Made by a program: the position numbers and the translations under genes
In this document: piece after piece, positions 1 through 7,619 of the stretch
Layout of the letters: each line of letters opens with the position of its first letter
How positions within the stretch are numbered: the stretch's first letter is position 1
The notes under the pieces: generated by a model
The model's input: only the letters and a program-made list of their open reading frames with translations
Database searches by the model: none
Told to the model about the DNA's origin: nothing
Assembly (NCBI GenBank): GCA_025929805.1
Contig: JAICPP010000030.1
Span: forward strand, 1 to 21,398
Source: Gemmatimonadales bacterium
Lineage (GTDB): Bacteria; Gemmatimonadota; Gemmatimonadetes; Gemmatimonadales; GWC2-71-9
Direction: 5' to 3'
DNA: 21,398 nt

Positions 1-309
1 CACTGGGTGCTCTACAACTTGCCCGGCGAATCGGTAGAGCTGAGCCCAGGCGTCCCCTCCCTGCCCGAGCTCCCATCCGGTGCTCGTCAGGGTCGCAACG
101 ATTCGGGCGAGATCGGATATAGCGGTCCCTGTCCACCTCCCGGGAAGCCTCACCGGTATTACTTCCGGCTGTACGCTCTCGACATCATGTTGACCCTCCC
201 GCATGGCGTAACCCGGGCAGAACTGGACCAGGCCATGGCCGATCACATCCTGGCGCAAGGGACACTGATGGGCGTCTATCAGCGGGGAGGTAAGCGGGTA
301 GGCGGGTAA
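1..309 (+). CDS. YbhB/YbcL-type PEBP (Raf kinase inhibitor-like) protein, 3' part
   Basis: The reading frame is open from base 1, where it reads HWVLYNLPG, and ends at TAA 307-309, so the 5' end lies outside the window. Visible PEBP-family blocks are HWVLYNLPG, then GPCPPPGKPHRYYFRLYALD in the middle, then the C-terminal GHILAQGTLMGVY-like block (here DHILAQGTLMGVYQR). The His-rich GPCPPP..PHRY segment forms the anion-binding pocket in this family. Bacterial members are small soluble or exported proteins of about 150-190 residues whose physiological ligand is poorly defined. The last six codons (GKRVGG) and the stop lie inside the left arm of an octamer-periodic inverted repeat, so that repeat supplies the C-terminus of the protein. 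Family assignment is firm; biological role is not known. Confidence 0.9.
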   Translation, partial: HWVLYNLPGESVELSPGVPSLPELPSGARQGRNDSGEIGYSGPCPPPGKPHRYYFRLYALDIMLTLPHGVTRAELDQAMADHILAQGTLMGVYQRGGKRVGG

Positions 310-453
310 GTTCCCGGAGCCGGCGGGGACCAGGGCGGTTAACGTCACCTGCGTGCCACTTACCGCTAGCTAACAGCATCGGCAGCCTACCAGTTACCCT
401 CTTACTCACTTACCCCATACCCGCTTACTGACTTACCCGCCGACCCGCTTTCC
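289..453. repeat. Inverted-repeat spacer with 8-nt periodicity
   Basis: Left arm 289-311 and right arm 431-453 are reverse complements at 21 of 23 positions by eye, separated by a 119-nt loop. Both arms are built from a degenerate octamer: in the left arm GTA recurs every 8 nt (291, 299, 307), and around 385-445 TAC recurs at 8, 8, 7, 8 and 8 nt. The left arm overlaps the last codons of the PEBP gene; the right arm stops 17 nt before the GTG start of the exonuclease gene. The transcript could fold into a long hairpin and act as a terminator or RNA-stability element. There is no T-tract, so function is inference. Confidence 0.7.
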
Positions 454-459
454 GGCTGC

Positions 460-465
460 TACTTT
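460..465 (+). promoter_or_regulatory. Possible -10 element (TACTTT) of a leaderless transcript
   Basis: TACTTT fits the TANNNT pattern and lies 5 nt before the GTG start at 471. That start has no Shine-Dalgarno-like sequence upstream. The spacing is what is expected if transcription starts at or next to the start codon. No convincing -35 was identified, so this is a weak call. Confidence 0.3.
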
Positions 466-470
466 TCAGA

Positions 471-1502
471 GTGCCCCTCCTCACCCTCACCGACCGCGGC
501 CTCTACTGTGAGCCAGGCGACTTCTACGTGGATCCCTGGGAGCCCGTGGATCGCGCCGTGATCACTCATTCCCATGGTGATCACGCAACCTGGGGATCTC
601 GAGCGTACCTCACCTCCGAGCCGGGGATCGGCGTGCTTCAGGCACGGCTCGACCCCACTGCGAAAATCCGAGGCGTTCGCTACGGTGAGGCGGTCAGCCT
701 CAATGGAGTGACCATCTCGCTGCACCCCGCTGGTCACATTCTGGGGTCATCTCAAGTCCGCCTCGTCCATCGCGGGGAAGTCTGGGTCGTATCGGGCGAC
801 TACAAGACCGATCCGGATCCCACCTGTACCCCCTTCGAGCCGGTCCGCTGTCACACCTTCATCACCGAATCCACCTTCGGACTTCCGATCTACCGGTGGC
901 CGCCCCAGGCCGAGGTATTCGCGGAAATCAACAGCTGGTGGCGGTTCAATGCATCAGTTGGCAAGACCAGCATGCTCTATGGCTACACGCTGGGGAAGGC
1001 GCAGCGGCTGATCGCTGGCCTGGATCCGTCTATCGGACCGATTCTCACCCACGGCGCCGTGGAGCGGATGACGGCAACGTACCGCCAGGCCGGGATCTCA
1101 CTGCCGACCACGCATTATGCGGGGACCGCTGAACGCAGGGCTGATAGCAGTGACGCCATCGTCATTGCGCCTCCGCATGCGAGCGGGTCAACCTGGACCC
1201 GCCGGTTCGGCACTCAATCGACGGGCTTTGCCTCGGGCTGGATGCTGGTCCGGGGTGCCCGACGCCGGCGAGCCCTGGATCGCGGCTTTCCCCTGTCCGA
1301 TCACGTGGACTGGCCCAGCCTGCTCCAAGTCATCGAAGCAACAGGAGCGGCGGAAGTCTGGGTAACGCATGGCTTCACCGGTCCGGTTGTCAGGTGGCTG
1401 AAGGAGCACAGAGTGGCTGCCCGGGCCGTGCAGACCCGTTTCGAGGGGGAGCGGGACGATGAGATAGTAGAAGGAATCGAGGAAGCGAAGCTCGGATCGT
1501 GA
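471..1502 (+). CDS. Ligase-associated MBL-fold DNA exonuclease
   Basis: This 343-aa protein is a metallo-beta-lactamase-fold nuclease of the ligase-associated exonuclease family, related to the SNM1/Pso2 and CPSF-like MBL nucleases. The di-metal motif HSHGDHA is intact (H33, H35, D37, H38), followed by HPAGHILGS (third metal His region), VVSGDYK with the bridging Asp, and late DHVDW and THGFTGPVV blocks typical of beta-CASP-like members. Length matches the family (about 330-345 aa). The N-terminal line LTLTDRGLYCEPGDFYVDPW is characteristic of this subfamily. GTG 471 is chosen because it gives the standard N-terminus; there is no ribosome binding site. The stop overlaps the ligase GTG by 4 nt (GTGA), implying translational coupling. 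It is expected to trim DNA ends during ligase-dependent repair in the cytoplasm. Confidence 0.92.
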   Translation: MPLLTLTDRGLYCEPGDFYVDPWEPVDRAVITHSHGDHATWGSRAYLTSEPGIGVLQARLDPTAKIRGVRYGEAVSLNGVTISLHPAGHILGSSQVRLVHRGEVWVVSGDYKTDPDPTCTPFEPVRCHTFITESTFGLPIYRWPPQAEVFAEINSWWRFNASVGKTSMLYGYTLGKAQRLIAGLDPSIGPILTHGAVERMTATYRQAGISLPTTHYAGTAERRADSSDAIVIAPPHASGSTWTRRFGTQSTGFASGWMLVRGARRRRALDRGFPLSDHVDWPSLLQVIEATGAAEVWVTHGFTGPVVRWLKEHRVAARAVQTRFEGERDDEIVEGIEEAKLGS

Positions 1503-3109
1503 GACTTTTCGCTCGGCTCTTTACCGCCATAGACGAGACCAACGCCACCCATGAGAAAGTCGCTGCTTTGGTGGCGTACTTCCGAGGTGCTCCACCATCG
1601 GATGCGGCCTGGGCAGTGCACTTTCTCATCGGCCGTCGGCCCAAGAGGCTGGTTGGATCCCGGAAGCTCGCGGCCTGGGCATCCGTAGAAGCCGGCCTGC
1701 CGGAGTGGCTGTTCGACGAAAGCTATCAAGCCGTCGGAGACCTGGCCGAGACTATCACCCTCATCCTGCCGGCCGATGGAGTATCGAGTGAGCTGCCGCT
1801 CTCCCGTTGGGTGGAGGAGCGGTTGCTGCGACTCCGAGGGGAGGACGATGACGTGCAGCGTGAGGTGATGCTGCGCTCCTGGCGTGAGCTGGATCGTCGT
1901 GAGCGTTTCGTTTGGAACAAGCTGATAACCGGCAGCTTTCGGGTGGGAGCATCTCAACGATTGGTCATCCGTGCCCTTGCTGAGGTGAGCGGCGTCGATG
2001 AAGGGGTGATCGCTCACCGGCTCATGGGGGACTGGGAGCCCACAGCGGAGTTCTTCCAACGACTCCTCGCTCCCGATACCCGCGACGCTGATCTGAGCCG
2101 CCCCTATCCGTTTTTCCTGGCCCACCCATTGGAGGGAGAGCCCGCGGCACTCGGCCAAGCCGGCGAGTGGATTGCGGAGTGGAAATGGGATGGTATCCGG
2201 GCTCAATTCATCCGGCGGGCTGGAAAGACCTTTCTCTGGTCCCGAGGTGAGGAGCTGCTGGCCGGCCGATTCCCGGAGGTGGAGGAGATCGGAGCCCTCT
2301 TGCCGGATGGGACGGTCATCGACGGCGAGCTCTTGCCCTGGTCGGACGGCAAGCCACTCCCCTTCGCCCAGCTACAGCGGCGGATCGGCCGCAAGAACCT
2401 GGGCCGGAAGATCCTCGAAGACATACCCGCAGTGCTGATCGCGTACGACTTGTTAGAAGAGGGAGGCCGGGACATCCGGTCGCATCCGTTGAGCCAACGG
2501 AGGGAACGGCTCTCCTCTCTCGTGGGGACGGTGGCCAGCGCCGGCCGGCTGCTTCTCTCGCTGTCGCTCCCGTTCACCACGTGGGAGGACCTCGGCGACG
2601 CTCGGCGCGCCGCGCGGGAGGTGGGCGCCGAGGGCCTCATGCTCAAGCGGCTGTCGTCGGGGTACGGGGTTGGTCGGCGCCGGGGCGACTGGTGGAAGTG
2701 GAAAGTGGATCCACTGACCGTGGACGCCGTACTGATCTATGCCCAGGGTGGCAGCGGTAAACGCGCCGGCCTCTTCACCGATTACACCTTCGGGATTTGG
2801 GAAGGGAATCACCTGGTGCCGTTTGCCAAGGCGTACTCAGGCCTGAGCGACGAGGAGATCCGCAGGGTGGATCAATTCATCCGCCGGAATACGTTGGAGA
2901 AGTTCGGCCCGGTACGGACGGTCAAACCCGAGCTGGTATTCGAGCTGCACTTCGAGGGTATACAGCCCTCCACGCGCCACAAGAGCGGGATTGCGGTCCG
3001 CTTTCCTCGTATGGCCCGTTGGCGGACGGACAAAAAGCCGGAGGACGCGGATACGATCGAGACGGTGCGGGCGTTGCTCAAAAGCGTCACGCGGGAGGAA
3101 CAGACGTAA
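1499..3109 (+). CDS. ATP-dependent DNA ligase of the repair cassette
   Basis: This 536-aa protein is an ATP-dependent DNA ligase of the type found with Lhr-type helicases, MBL exonuclease and PdeM. An N-terminal helical DNA-binding domain (about residues 1-200) precedes the nucleotidyltransferase domain. The lysine that becomes adenylated is K229 in EWKWDGIR (motif I). Later motifs are SRGEELLAGRFPE (Ia), IDGELLPW (III), AYDLLEEGGRD (IIIa), EGLMLKR (IV) and WWKWKVDPLTVDAVLIYA (V). The C-terminal OB domain ends with FPRMARWRTDKKP. The enzyme seals nicks using ATP, forming a Lys-AMP intermediate. It lacks the polymerase/primase and phosphoesterase domains of LigD and so differs from the Ku-dependent end-joining ligase. 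It starts at GTG 1499 inside the exonuclease stop. An inverted-repeat element begins at its stop codon. Confidence 0.95.
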   Translation: MRLFARLFTAIDETNATHEKVAALVAYFRGAPPSDAAWAVHFLIGRRPKRLVGSRKLAAWASVEAGLPEWLFDESYQAVGDLAETITLILPADGVSSELPLSRWVEERLLRLRGEDDDVQREVMLRSWRELDRRERFVWNKLITGSFRVGASQRLVIRALAEVSGVDEGVIAHRLMGDWEPTAEFFQRLLAPDTRDADLSRPYPFFLAHPLEGEPAALGQAGEWIAEWKWDGIRAQFIRRAGKTFLWSRGEELLAGRFPEVEEIGALLPDGTVIDGELLPWSDGKPLPFAQLQRRIGRKNLGRKILEDIPAVLIAYDLLEEGGRDIRSHPLSQRRERLSSLVGTVASAGRLLLSLSLPFTTWEDLGDARRAAREVGAEGLMLKRLSSGYGVGRRRGDWWKWKVDPLTVDAVLIYAQGGSGKRAGLFTDYTFGIWEGNHLVPFAKAYSGLSDEEIRRVDQFIRRNTLEKFGPVRTVKPELVFELHFEGIQPSTRHKSGIAVRFPRMARWRTDKKPEDADTIETVRALLKSVTREEQT

Positions 3110-3189
3110 GCGGGAAAGAACGAGCGTTATTCACCGATCACGGCCCACGCTCGTTTTTCCCCGCTCACGTTCTTTCTTCCTCGCTCACG
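3109..3189. repeat. Inverted-repeat spacer after the ligase gene
   Basis: Arm 3109-3126 starts on the last base of the ligase stop codon, and arm 3148-3165 is its reverse complement at 16 of 18 positions. A related pyrimidine-rich copy follows, with the octamer CGCTCACG repeated exactly at 3162-3169 and 3182-3189. The arm contains a TTTTT run, and an AT-rich stretch (3191-3202) follows, so a terminator or RNA-processing hairpin is plausible. The MBL/zinc-ribbon gene starts 14 nt downstream with no Shine-Dalgarno sequence. Confidence 0.65.
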
Positions 3190-3203
3190 CTTTTATTTAA
3201 TTC

Positions 3204-4019
3204 ATGCCCAACTACATCTGCATCACCTGCGGCGTGCAGTACGCCGAATCGGCCCTGCCACCGGAGCACTGCCTGATTTGCGAAGATGAGCGGCAATACC
3301 TTGGGTGGGAGGGTCAGAAGTGGACCACCCTCAAGGAGCTACAGACTAGCCACCGAAACCACCTGGATGTAGAAGGGCCTGAGCTCATCAGCATGGTCAC
3401 CGAACCCAAATTCGCCATTGGCCAGCGGGCTCTTCATGTGCGCACCCCCGCCGGCAACGTCCTCTGGGACTGCCTCACGGTCATCGATGACCGAAGCGTG
3501 GCCGCCATTCAGGCGCTCGGCGGCGTCACCGCGATTGCGATCTCTCATCCCCATTACTACGCGTCGGTTGTGGAGTGGAGCCGAGCGCTGGGCGACGTTC
3601 CGGTGTATCTCCACGCCGCCGATGGGGAATGGGTGATGCGTCCCCACCCTGCCATCGTGTTCTGGCAGGGTGAGACCCACGAGCTGGTTTCAGGGCTCAC
3701 CCTGATCCGGCTGGGCGGCCACTTTCCCGGCGGCGCCGTGCTCCACTGGGCCGGAGGGGCGCGGGGACAGGGCGCTCTCCTCACCGGAGACGTGGTCCAA
3801 GTGGGCCACGACCGCAAGACCGTAAGCTTCATGTTCAGCTATCCCAATTACATCCCGGTCAATGCCGCGACCGTACGCCGGATCGTCGATGCCCTCGAAG
3901 CCTGGCCGTTCGAGCAGATCTATGGTGCCTGGTTCGGCCAAAACATCAAGGAGAATGCGAAAGCAGCGGTCCGCTACTCCGCCCACCGCTACATCGCGGC
4001 GGTTTCTGAAGCCGACTAG
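3204..4019 (+). CDS. Zinc-ribbon plus degenerate MBL-fold protein
   Basis: This 271-aa protein begins with a rubredoxin-like or zinc-ribbon knuckle pair (C6-x2-C9 and C23-x2-C26) that should bind one metal ion. An MBL-like fold follows: the first metal motif reads SHPHYYAS (H115, H117) instead of HxHxDH, then LGGHFPGGAVLHW supplies a third His and LLTGDVVQVG supplies the metal-bridging Asp. The Asp/His pair of the normal second site is replaced by two tyrosines (Y118, Y119), so at most one canonical metal site is expected. Similar Cys-knuckle MBL proteins are widespread and annotated only as MBL-fold hydrolases; substrate is unknown. The gene lies between the ligase and helicase genes of the repair cassette on the same strand, with inverted-repeat spacers on both sides. 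ATG 3204 has no Shine-Dalgarno sequence. A repair role is an inference from position only. Confidence 0.85.
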   Translation: MPNYICITCGVQYAESALPPEHCLICEDERQYLGWEGQKWTTLKELQTSHRNHLDVEGPELISMVTEPKFAIGQRALHVRTPAGNVLWDCLTVIDDRSVAAIQALGGVTAIAISHPHYYASVVEWSRALGDVPVYLHAADGEWVMRPHPAIVFWQGETHELVSGLTLIRLGGHFPGGAVLHWAGGARGQGALLTGDVVQVGHDRKTVSFMFSYPNYIPVNAATVRRIVDALEAWPFEQIYGAWFGQNIKENAKAAVRYSAHRYIAAVSEAD

Positions 4020-4035
4020 CACTCACAGCAGCAGC

Positions 4036-4103
4036 CGCAGATGAACGCAGACACCAGGGAGATGTTCCTCGTTCATCTGCGTTCATCTGCGTCACCTGCG
4101 GCT
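4036..4103. repeat. Perfect 16-bp inverted repeat with tandem 10-mer
   Basis: Arms 4036-4051 and 4076-4091 are exact reverse complements over 16 nt with a 24-nt loop. An outer, offset pair (AGCCGCAG 4032-4039 and CTGCGGCT 4096-4103) continues the symmetry. The right side contains an exact tandem 10-mer, GTTCATCTGC, at 4071-4080 and 4081-4090. It lies 17 nt after the MBL stop and ends 34 nt before the helicase start. Sequences of this ATCTGCGTTC type recur between genes in many unrelated bacterial genomes, to my recollection. It could be a terminator, an RNA-stability hairpin or a mobile repeat. Confidence 0.75.
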
Positions 4104-4137
4104 AGTTTTCGCTGAGGCTCCTCGTCGAGAAAATGGT

Positions 4138-6834
4138 GTGACTGACGCTGAAGATGTGAGCCACAAGCCGAAGCGCCGGGGGTCCGCCCTCGCGGTGGAC
4201 CTGCGTCGCGCTCGTGCCGCCCAGCGCCGCGCCGAGCGAGCGGCTGGCGCGGCGGCGGCGCTGCCAAGCCGGGCGGAGCCGTCGCCAACGATCGTCTGCG
4301 ACGACCGCGATCCGATCGACTGTGTCCGCGAGTGGTTTGCCAGCGAAGGTTGGGAGCCGTTCGAATTTCAGGAGGAGGTCTGGCGCGCGTACCTGGCGGG
4401 TGAGAGCGGCCTGATTCACGCAGCGACGGGCACGGGCAAGACCTATGCGGCCTGGATCGGACCCGTCCTGGAATGGATGCAAGACTATCCAGCCGCACAG
4501 AGGAGCAGCCGCGCAGCCAGATCGTTGGGGCATGCGCCGCCACTTCGAGTCCTCTGGGTTACCCCGCTTCGCGCCCTGGCAGCCGACACGGAGGCCGCCC
4601 TGCGGGCGCCGATCCAGGACCTGGGTCTCCCCTGGACCGTCGAGTCGCGCACTGGCGACACCGCGCCTCGCGTGCGAGCACGCCAAAGTAGACGCCTTCC
4701 CACCGCTCTGATCACCACTCCCGAGAGCCTGTCGCTCCTCCTCACCTGGGCCGACACGCCGTCCCTGTTCGAGAATCTGGATCTGGTCGTGGTAGACGAG
4801 TGGCATGAGCTCATGTCTTCGAAGCGCGGGGTCCAGACCGAGCTTGCCCTGGCTCGACTCCGCCGCTGGCGACCCAATCTCCGCACCTGGGGACTTTCCG
4901 CCACGCTCGGCAATCTCGAGACCGCGCGTGACACTCTGCTCGGAATGACCGCGCAGGGTTTTGAGCGCGCCGGCCGGATCATCCGCGGCCTGGTTCCCAA
5001 GGCCCTCACCGTGGATTCACTCATCCCTGAGACCATGGAGCGTTTTCCCTGGTCCGGACAGATCGGCCTGCGACTCCTGCCGGAGGTCATCGCCGCCATC
5101 GAGGAGGGGAGAACCTCGCTGGTATTCACCAACACCCGAGCCACTGCAGAGCTCTGGTTCCAAGCCCTCCTGTCGGCGAGGCCGGATTGGGCCGGAGTGA
5201 TTGCACTCCACCACGGATCGCTCGACCGCGACACTCGCGAGTGGGTGGAGGACGGCATCCGAGACGGGCGGCTTCGCTGCGTAGTCTGCACCTCGACCCT
5301 GGACCTTGGCGTCGACTTCACTCCGGTGGACCGCGTACTCCAGGTCGGTAGCCCCAAGGCGGTGGGGCGACTCATCCAGCGCGCGGGCCGCAGTGGACAC
5401 CAGCCGGGTGCGGTCAGCCGGCTCACCTGTGTTCCCACCAATGCGCTCGAGCTGGTGGATGTCGCCGCCGCTCGCGATGCGCTCGGTCGGAGCGCCATTG
5501 AGTCCCGTCCCCCCGTGGAACGGCCGCTTGACCTTCTTGCCCAGCATGCAGTGACAGTAGCGGTGGGAGGCGGATTCCGGCCCGCTGAACTGCGCGACGA
5601 GGTGCGCACCACACGAGCCTACCGCGACCTCAGCGATGGGGAATGGAACTGGGTGATGGATTTCATCACCCGGGGCGGCTCCGCGCTCGGTGCCTATCCC
5701 GAGTACAACAAGGTGGTCGAGCGCGACGGGCTGTACGTGGCCCGCGACCGAATGGTGGCCATGCGCCACCGGATGTCGATCGGCACCATCGTGAGCGAGG
5801 CCGCGATGAAGGTGCGTTTCGTTCGGGGAAGGACTATCGGAACCGTGGAGGAAAACTTCATTGCCCGGCTCCGCTCCGGAGATGTGTTCACGTTCGCCGG
5901 GCGCACCTTGAAATTCGTCCGGGTGCGGGACATGACCGCCTGGGTGCGGAGCTCCAACGAGACTACATCGGTCGTGCCGCACTGGACCGGTGCTCGGCTG
6001 GCGCTCTCGCCAGAGCTTGCCGCCGCGGTGCGAGGGAAGCTCGACCAGGCACGGCAGGGTGTCTTCGAGGGACCAGAGATGGAGGCGGTACGACCGATAC
6101 TGGAGCTTCAGGCCAGGTGGTCCACCGTTCCCGCGGCTGACGAGCTGTTGATCGAGCGGGTACAGACCCGGGAAGGCCACCATCTCTTCTTTTACCCGAT
6201 CGAAGGTCGACTGGTCCACGAGGGCCTGGCTGCCTTGTTTGCCTATCGACTGGCTCAGCTGGGTCCTATTACCTTCACGCTGGCCGCGAACGATTACGGG
6301 TTCGAGCTGCTCTCCCCCGAGGGGGTCAGGCTGGAAGAGGCACTCGAGGACGGGCTGGTCTCGCCGGATCACCTCCTGCACGATATACCGGCGAGCCTCA
6401 ATGCTGCTGAACTGGCCAGGCGCCAGTTCCGGGAGATCGCCCGCGTTGCCGGCCTTATTTTTCAGGGTTATCCGGGCAATAACAAGAGTGTGAAACAGGT
6501 GCAGGCATCCAGCGGGCTGTTGTATGATGTGTTCGCTCGCTACGATCCGGAGAACCTGCTGCTGTTTCAGGCCCATCGCGAGGTCCTGGAAAAACAACTG
6601 GAGCGGAGCCGTCTCGGTCGTACCCTGGAACGGCTGGCCGCTGGCCGGATCACCATCAAGGCTGTCGAGCGGCCCACGCCACTCGCATTCGCGCTCCTGG
6701 TTGACCGGGCCCGGGAGCAGGTAAGCTCGGAAAGGTTTCTGGATCGGGTGCGGCGGTTGGTGGCGCCGCTGGAGCGCGCGGCGGGCAACGGGAATGCTCG
6801 CATCGCTCGGGGAGGGGGTAGAGGATTTCGATGA
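4138..6834 (+). CDS. Ligase-associated Lhr-type DEXH-box helicase
   Basis: This 898-aa superfamily 2 helicase is the Lhr-core-like component of the cassette. Walker A is AATGTGKT (K101), motif II is DEWH (D220-H223), motif III is LSATLGN, and the second RecA domain has VFTNTRA, STLDLGVDF and motif VI QRAGRSGH. A winged-helix and Lhr-specific C-terminal domain follows to about residue 880. Lhr-family enzymes are ATP-dependent 3'-5' translocases that unwind DNA or RNA:DNA hybrids. Residues 1-60 are an Ala/Arg-rich extension (RRARAAQRRAERAAGAAAAL) that makes the protein somewhat longer than usual, and the C-terminus ends in a Gly/Arg tail. GTG 4138 is the most upstream plausible start; ribosome binding is weak. 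The stop overlaps the pdeM ATG (ATGA), so the two are probably co-translated. Confidence 0.95.
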   Translation: MTDAEDVSHKPKRRGSALAVDLRRARAAQRRAERAAGAAAALPSRAEPSPTIVCDDRDPIDCVREWFASEGWEPFEFQEEVWRAYLAGESGLIHAATGTGKTYAAWIGPVLEWMQDYPAAQRSSRAARSLGHAPPLRVLWVTPLRALAADTEAALRAPIQDLGLPWTVESRTGDTAPRVRARQSRRLPTALITTPESLSLLLTWADTPSLFENLDLVVVDEWHELMSSKRGVQTELALARLRRWRPNLRTWGLSATLGNLETARDTLLGMTAQGFERAGRIIRGLVPKALTVDSLIPETMERFPWSGQIGLRLLPEVIAAIEEGRTSLVFTNTRATAELWFQALLSARPDWAGVIALHHGSLDRDTREWVEDGIRDGRLRCVVCTSTLDLGVDFTPVDRVLQVGSPKAVGRLIQRAGRSGHQPGAVSRLTCVPTNALELVDVAAARDALGRSAIESRPPVERPLDLLAQHAVTVAVGGGFRPAELRDEVRTTRAYRDLSDGEWNWVMDFITRGGSALGAYPEYNKVVERDGLYVARDRMVAMRHRMSIGTIVSEAAMKVRFVRGRTIGTVEENFIARLRSGDVFTFAGRTLKFVRVRDMTAWVRSSNETTSVVPHWTGARLALSPELAAAVRGKLDQARQGVFEGPEMEAVRPILELQARWSTVPAADELLIERVQTREGHHLFFYPIEGRLVHEGLAALFAYRLAQLGPITFTLAANDYGFELLSPEGVRLEEALEDGLVSPDHLLHDIPASLNAAELARRQFREIARVAGLIFQGYPGNNKSVKQVQASSGLLYDVFARYDPENLLLFQAHREVLEKQLERSRLGRTLERLAAGRITIKAVERPTPLAFALLVDRAREQVSSERFLDRVRRLVAPLERAAGNGNARIARGGGRGFR

Positions 6835-7586
6835 CGGATCTGATGTTGAGGATCGCCGGAGAGGAGGTATATCTCCTGGCCGAGCGGGCCCTTTGGTGGC
6901 CCAACGCGAGCACGCTGGTCGTCGCCGACCTCCATTGGGGCAAGGCGTCGACCTTCCGGGCTGTAGGCATCCCCATTCCGATCGGCACCACCAGCGACGA
7001 CTTGGCTCGGCTCGACTCAGCGCTTACCCGTACTGGGGCTCGTCGCATGGTGGTCCTCGGCGATCTCTTCCACGCCAAGGCCGGTCGGGTTGCCTCTCAC
7101 ACGCTCGCGGAGCTGCGCCGCTGGCGATCCTTGGCTGCCCCCGTCGAAATCCTGCTGGTTCGAGGCAACCACGATCGCCACTCCGGCGATCCACCAAGTG
7201 ATCTGCGCATCAACTGCGTCAATGCACCCGCGTTTGTCCCCCCCTTCGTGTTCCGGCACGAGCCGGCTGATCGCGGCGACGGGTATGGCCTGGCTGGCCA
7301 CGTGCATCCCGGGATCACGCTGATGGGCCGCGGTCTCCAGCGGGAGACCCTTCCCTGCTTCGTGATCGGACCACTCGGAGCCTTGATCCCCGCTTTCGGA
7401 AGCTTCACCGGCTTGGGACTGGTCGAGCCGGGCCCCGGTGATCGTGCATTCGTGGTGGTGGAGGGGGAAGTTCTGGAGGTGAGCCTTCCGGTGGATCTCG
7501 GACCTAACGCCTACCCCGCAGAGTTGCATGAGGTGTCTCATGCTGAGAGTCGAGGATCGGGGCTCGATCACGGAGTCGAACACTAA
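6831..7586 (+). CDS. pdeM: PdeM, ligase-associated metallophosphoesterase nuclease
   Basis: This 251-aa calcineurin-like metallophosphoesterase has all core motifs: DLHWGK (D33, H35), GDLFH (D78), RGNHDRH (N113, H114, D115) and GHVHP (H157, H159). The DLHWGKA form and the sequence GIPIPIGTT are diagnostic of the ligase-associated subgroup. A characterised Pseudomonas member of this kind is a manganese-dependent DNA endonuclease encoded beside Lhr and the ligase. ATG 6831 lies inside the helicase stop (ATGA). The catalytic fold appears complete by about residue 225; a polar, His/Glu/Ser-rich tail of about 25 residues follows and is not part of the core. It is the last gene of the cassette; the next gene starts 33 nt later with its own ribosome binding site. 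Confidence 0.93.
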   Translation: MTDLMLRIAGEEVYLLAERALWWPNASTLVVADLHWGKASTFRAVGIPIPIGTTSDDLARLDSALTRTGARRMVVLGDLFHAKAGRVASHTLAELRRWRSLAAPVEILLVRGNHDRHSGDPPSDLRINCVNAPAFVPPFVFRHEPADRGDGYGLAGHVHPGITLMGRGLQRETLPCFVIGPLGALIPAFGSFTGLGLVEPGPGDRAFVVVEGEVLEVSLPVDLGPNAYPAELHEVSHAESRGSGLDHGVEH

Positions 7587-7619
7587 GGCTTGAGCTCGAC
7601 GGTACACCAGGGGAAACCA

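Noticed and set aside
1301..2206. Minus-strand frame of 301 aa over the exonuclease and ligase genes
   Set aside because: It lies opposite two unmistakable enzymes with intact catalytic motifs and shows no domain.
5017..6597. Minus-strand frame of 526 aa inside the helicase gene
   Set aside because: It is antisense to the Lhr-type helicase with all motifs present, and its sequence has no recognisable domain or start signal.
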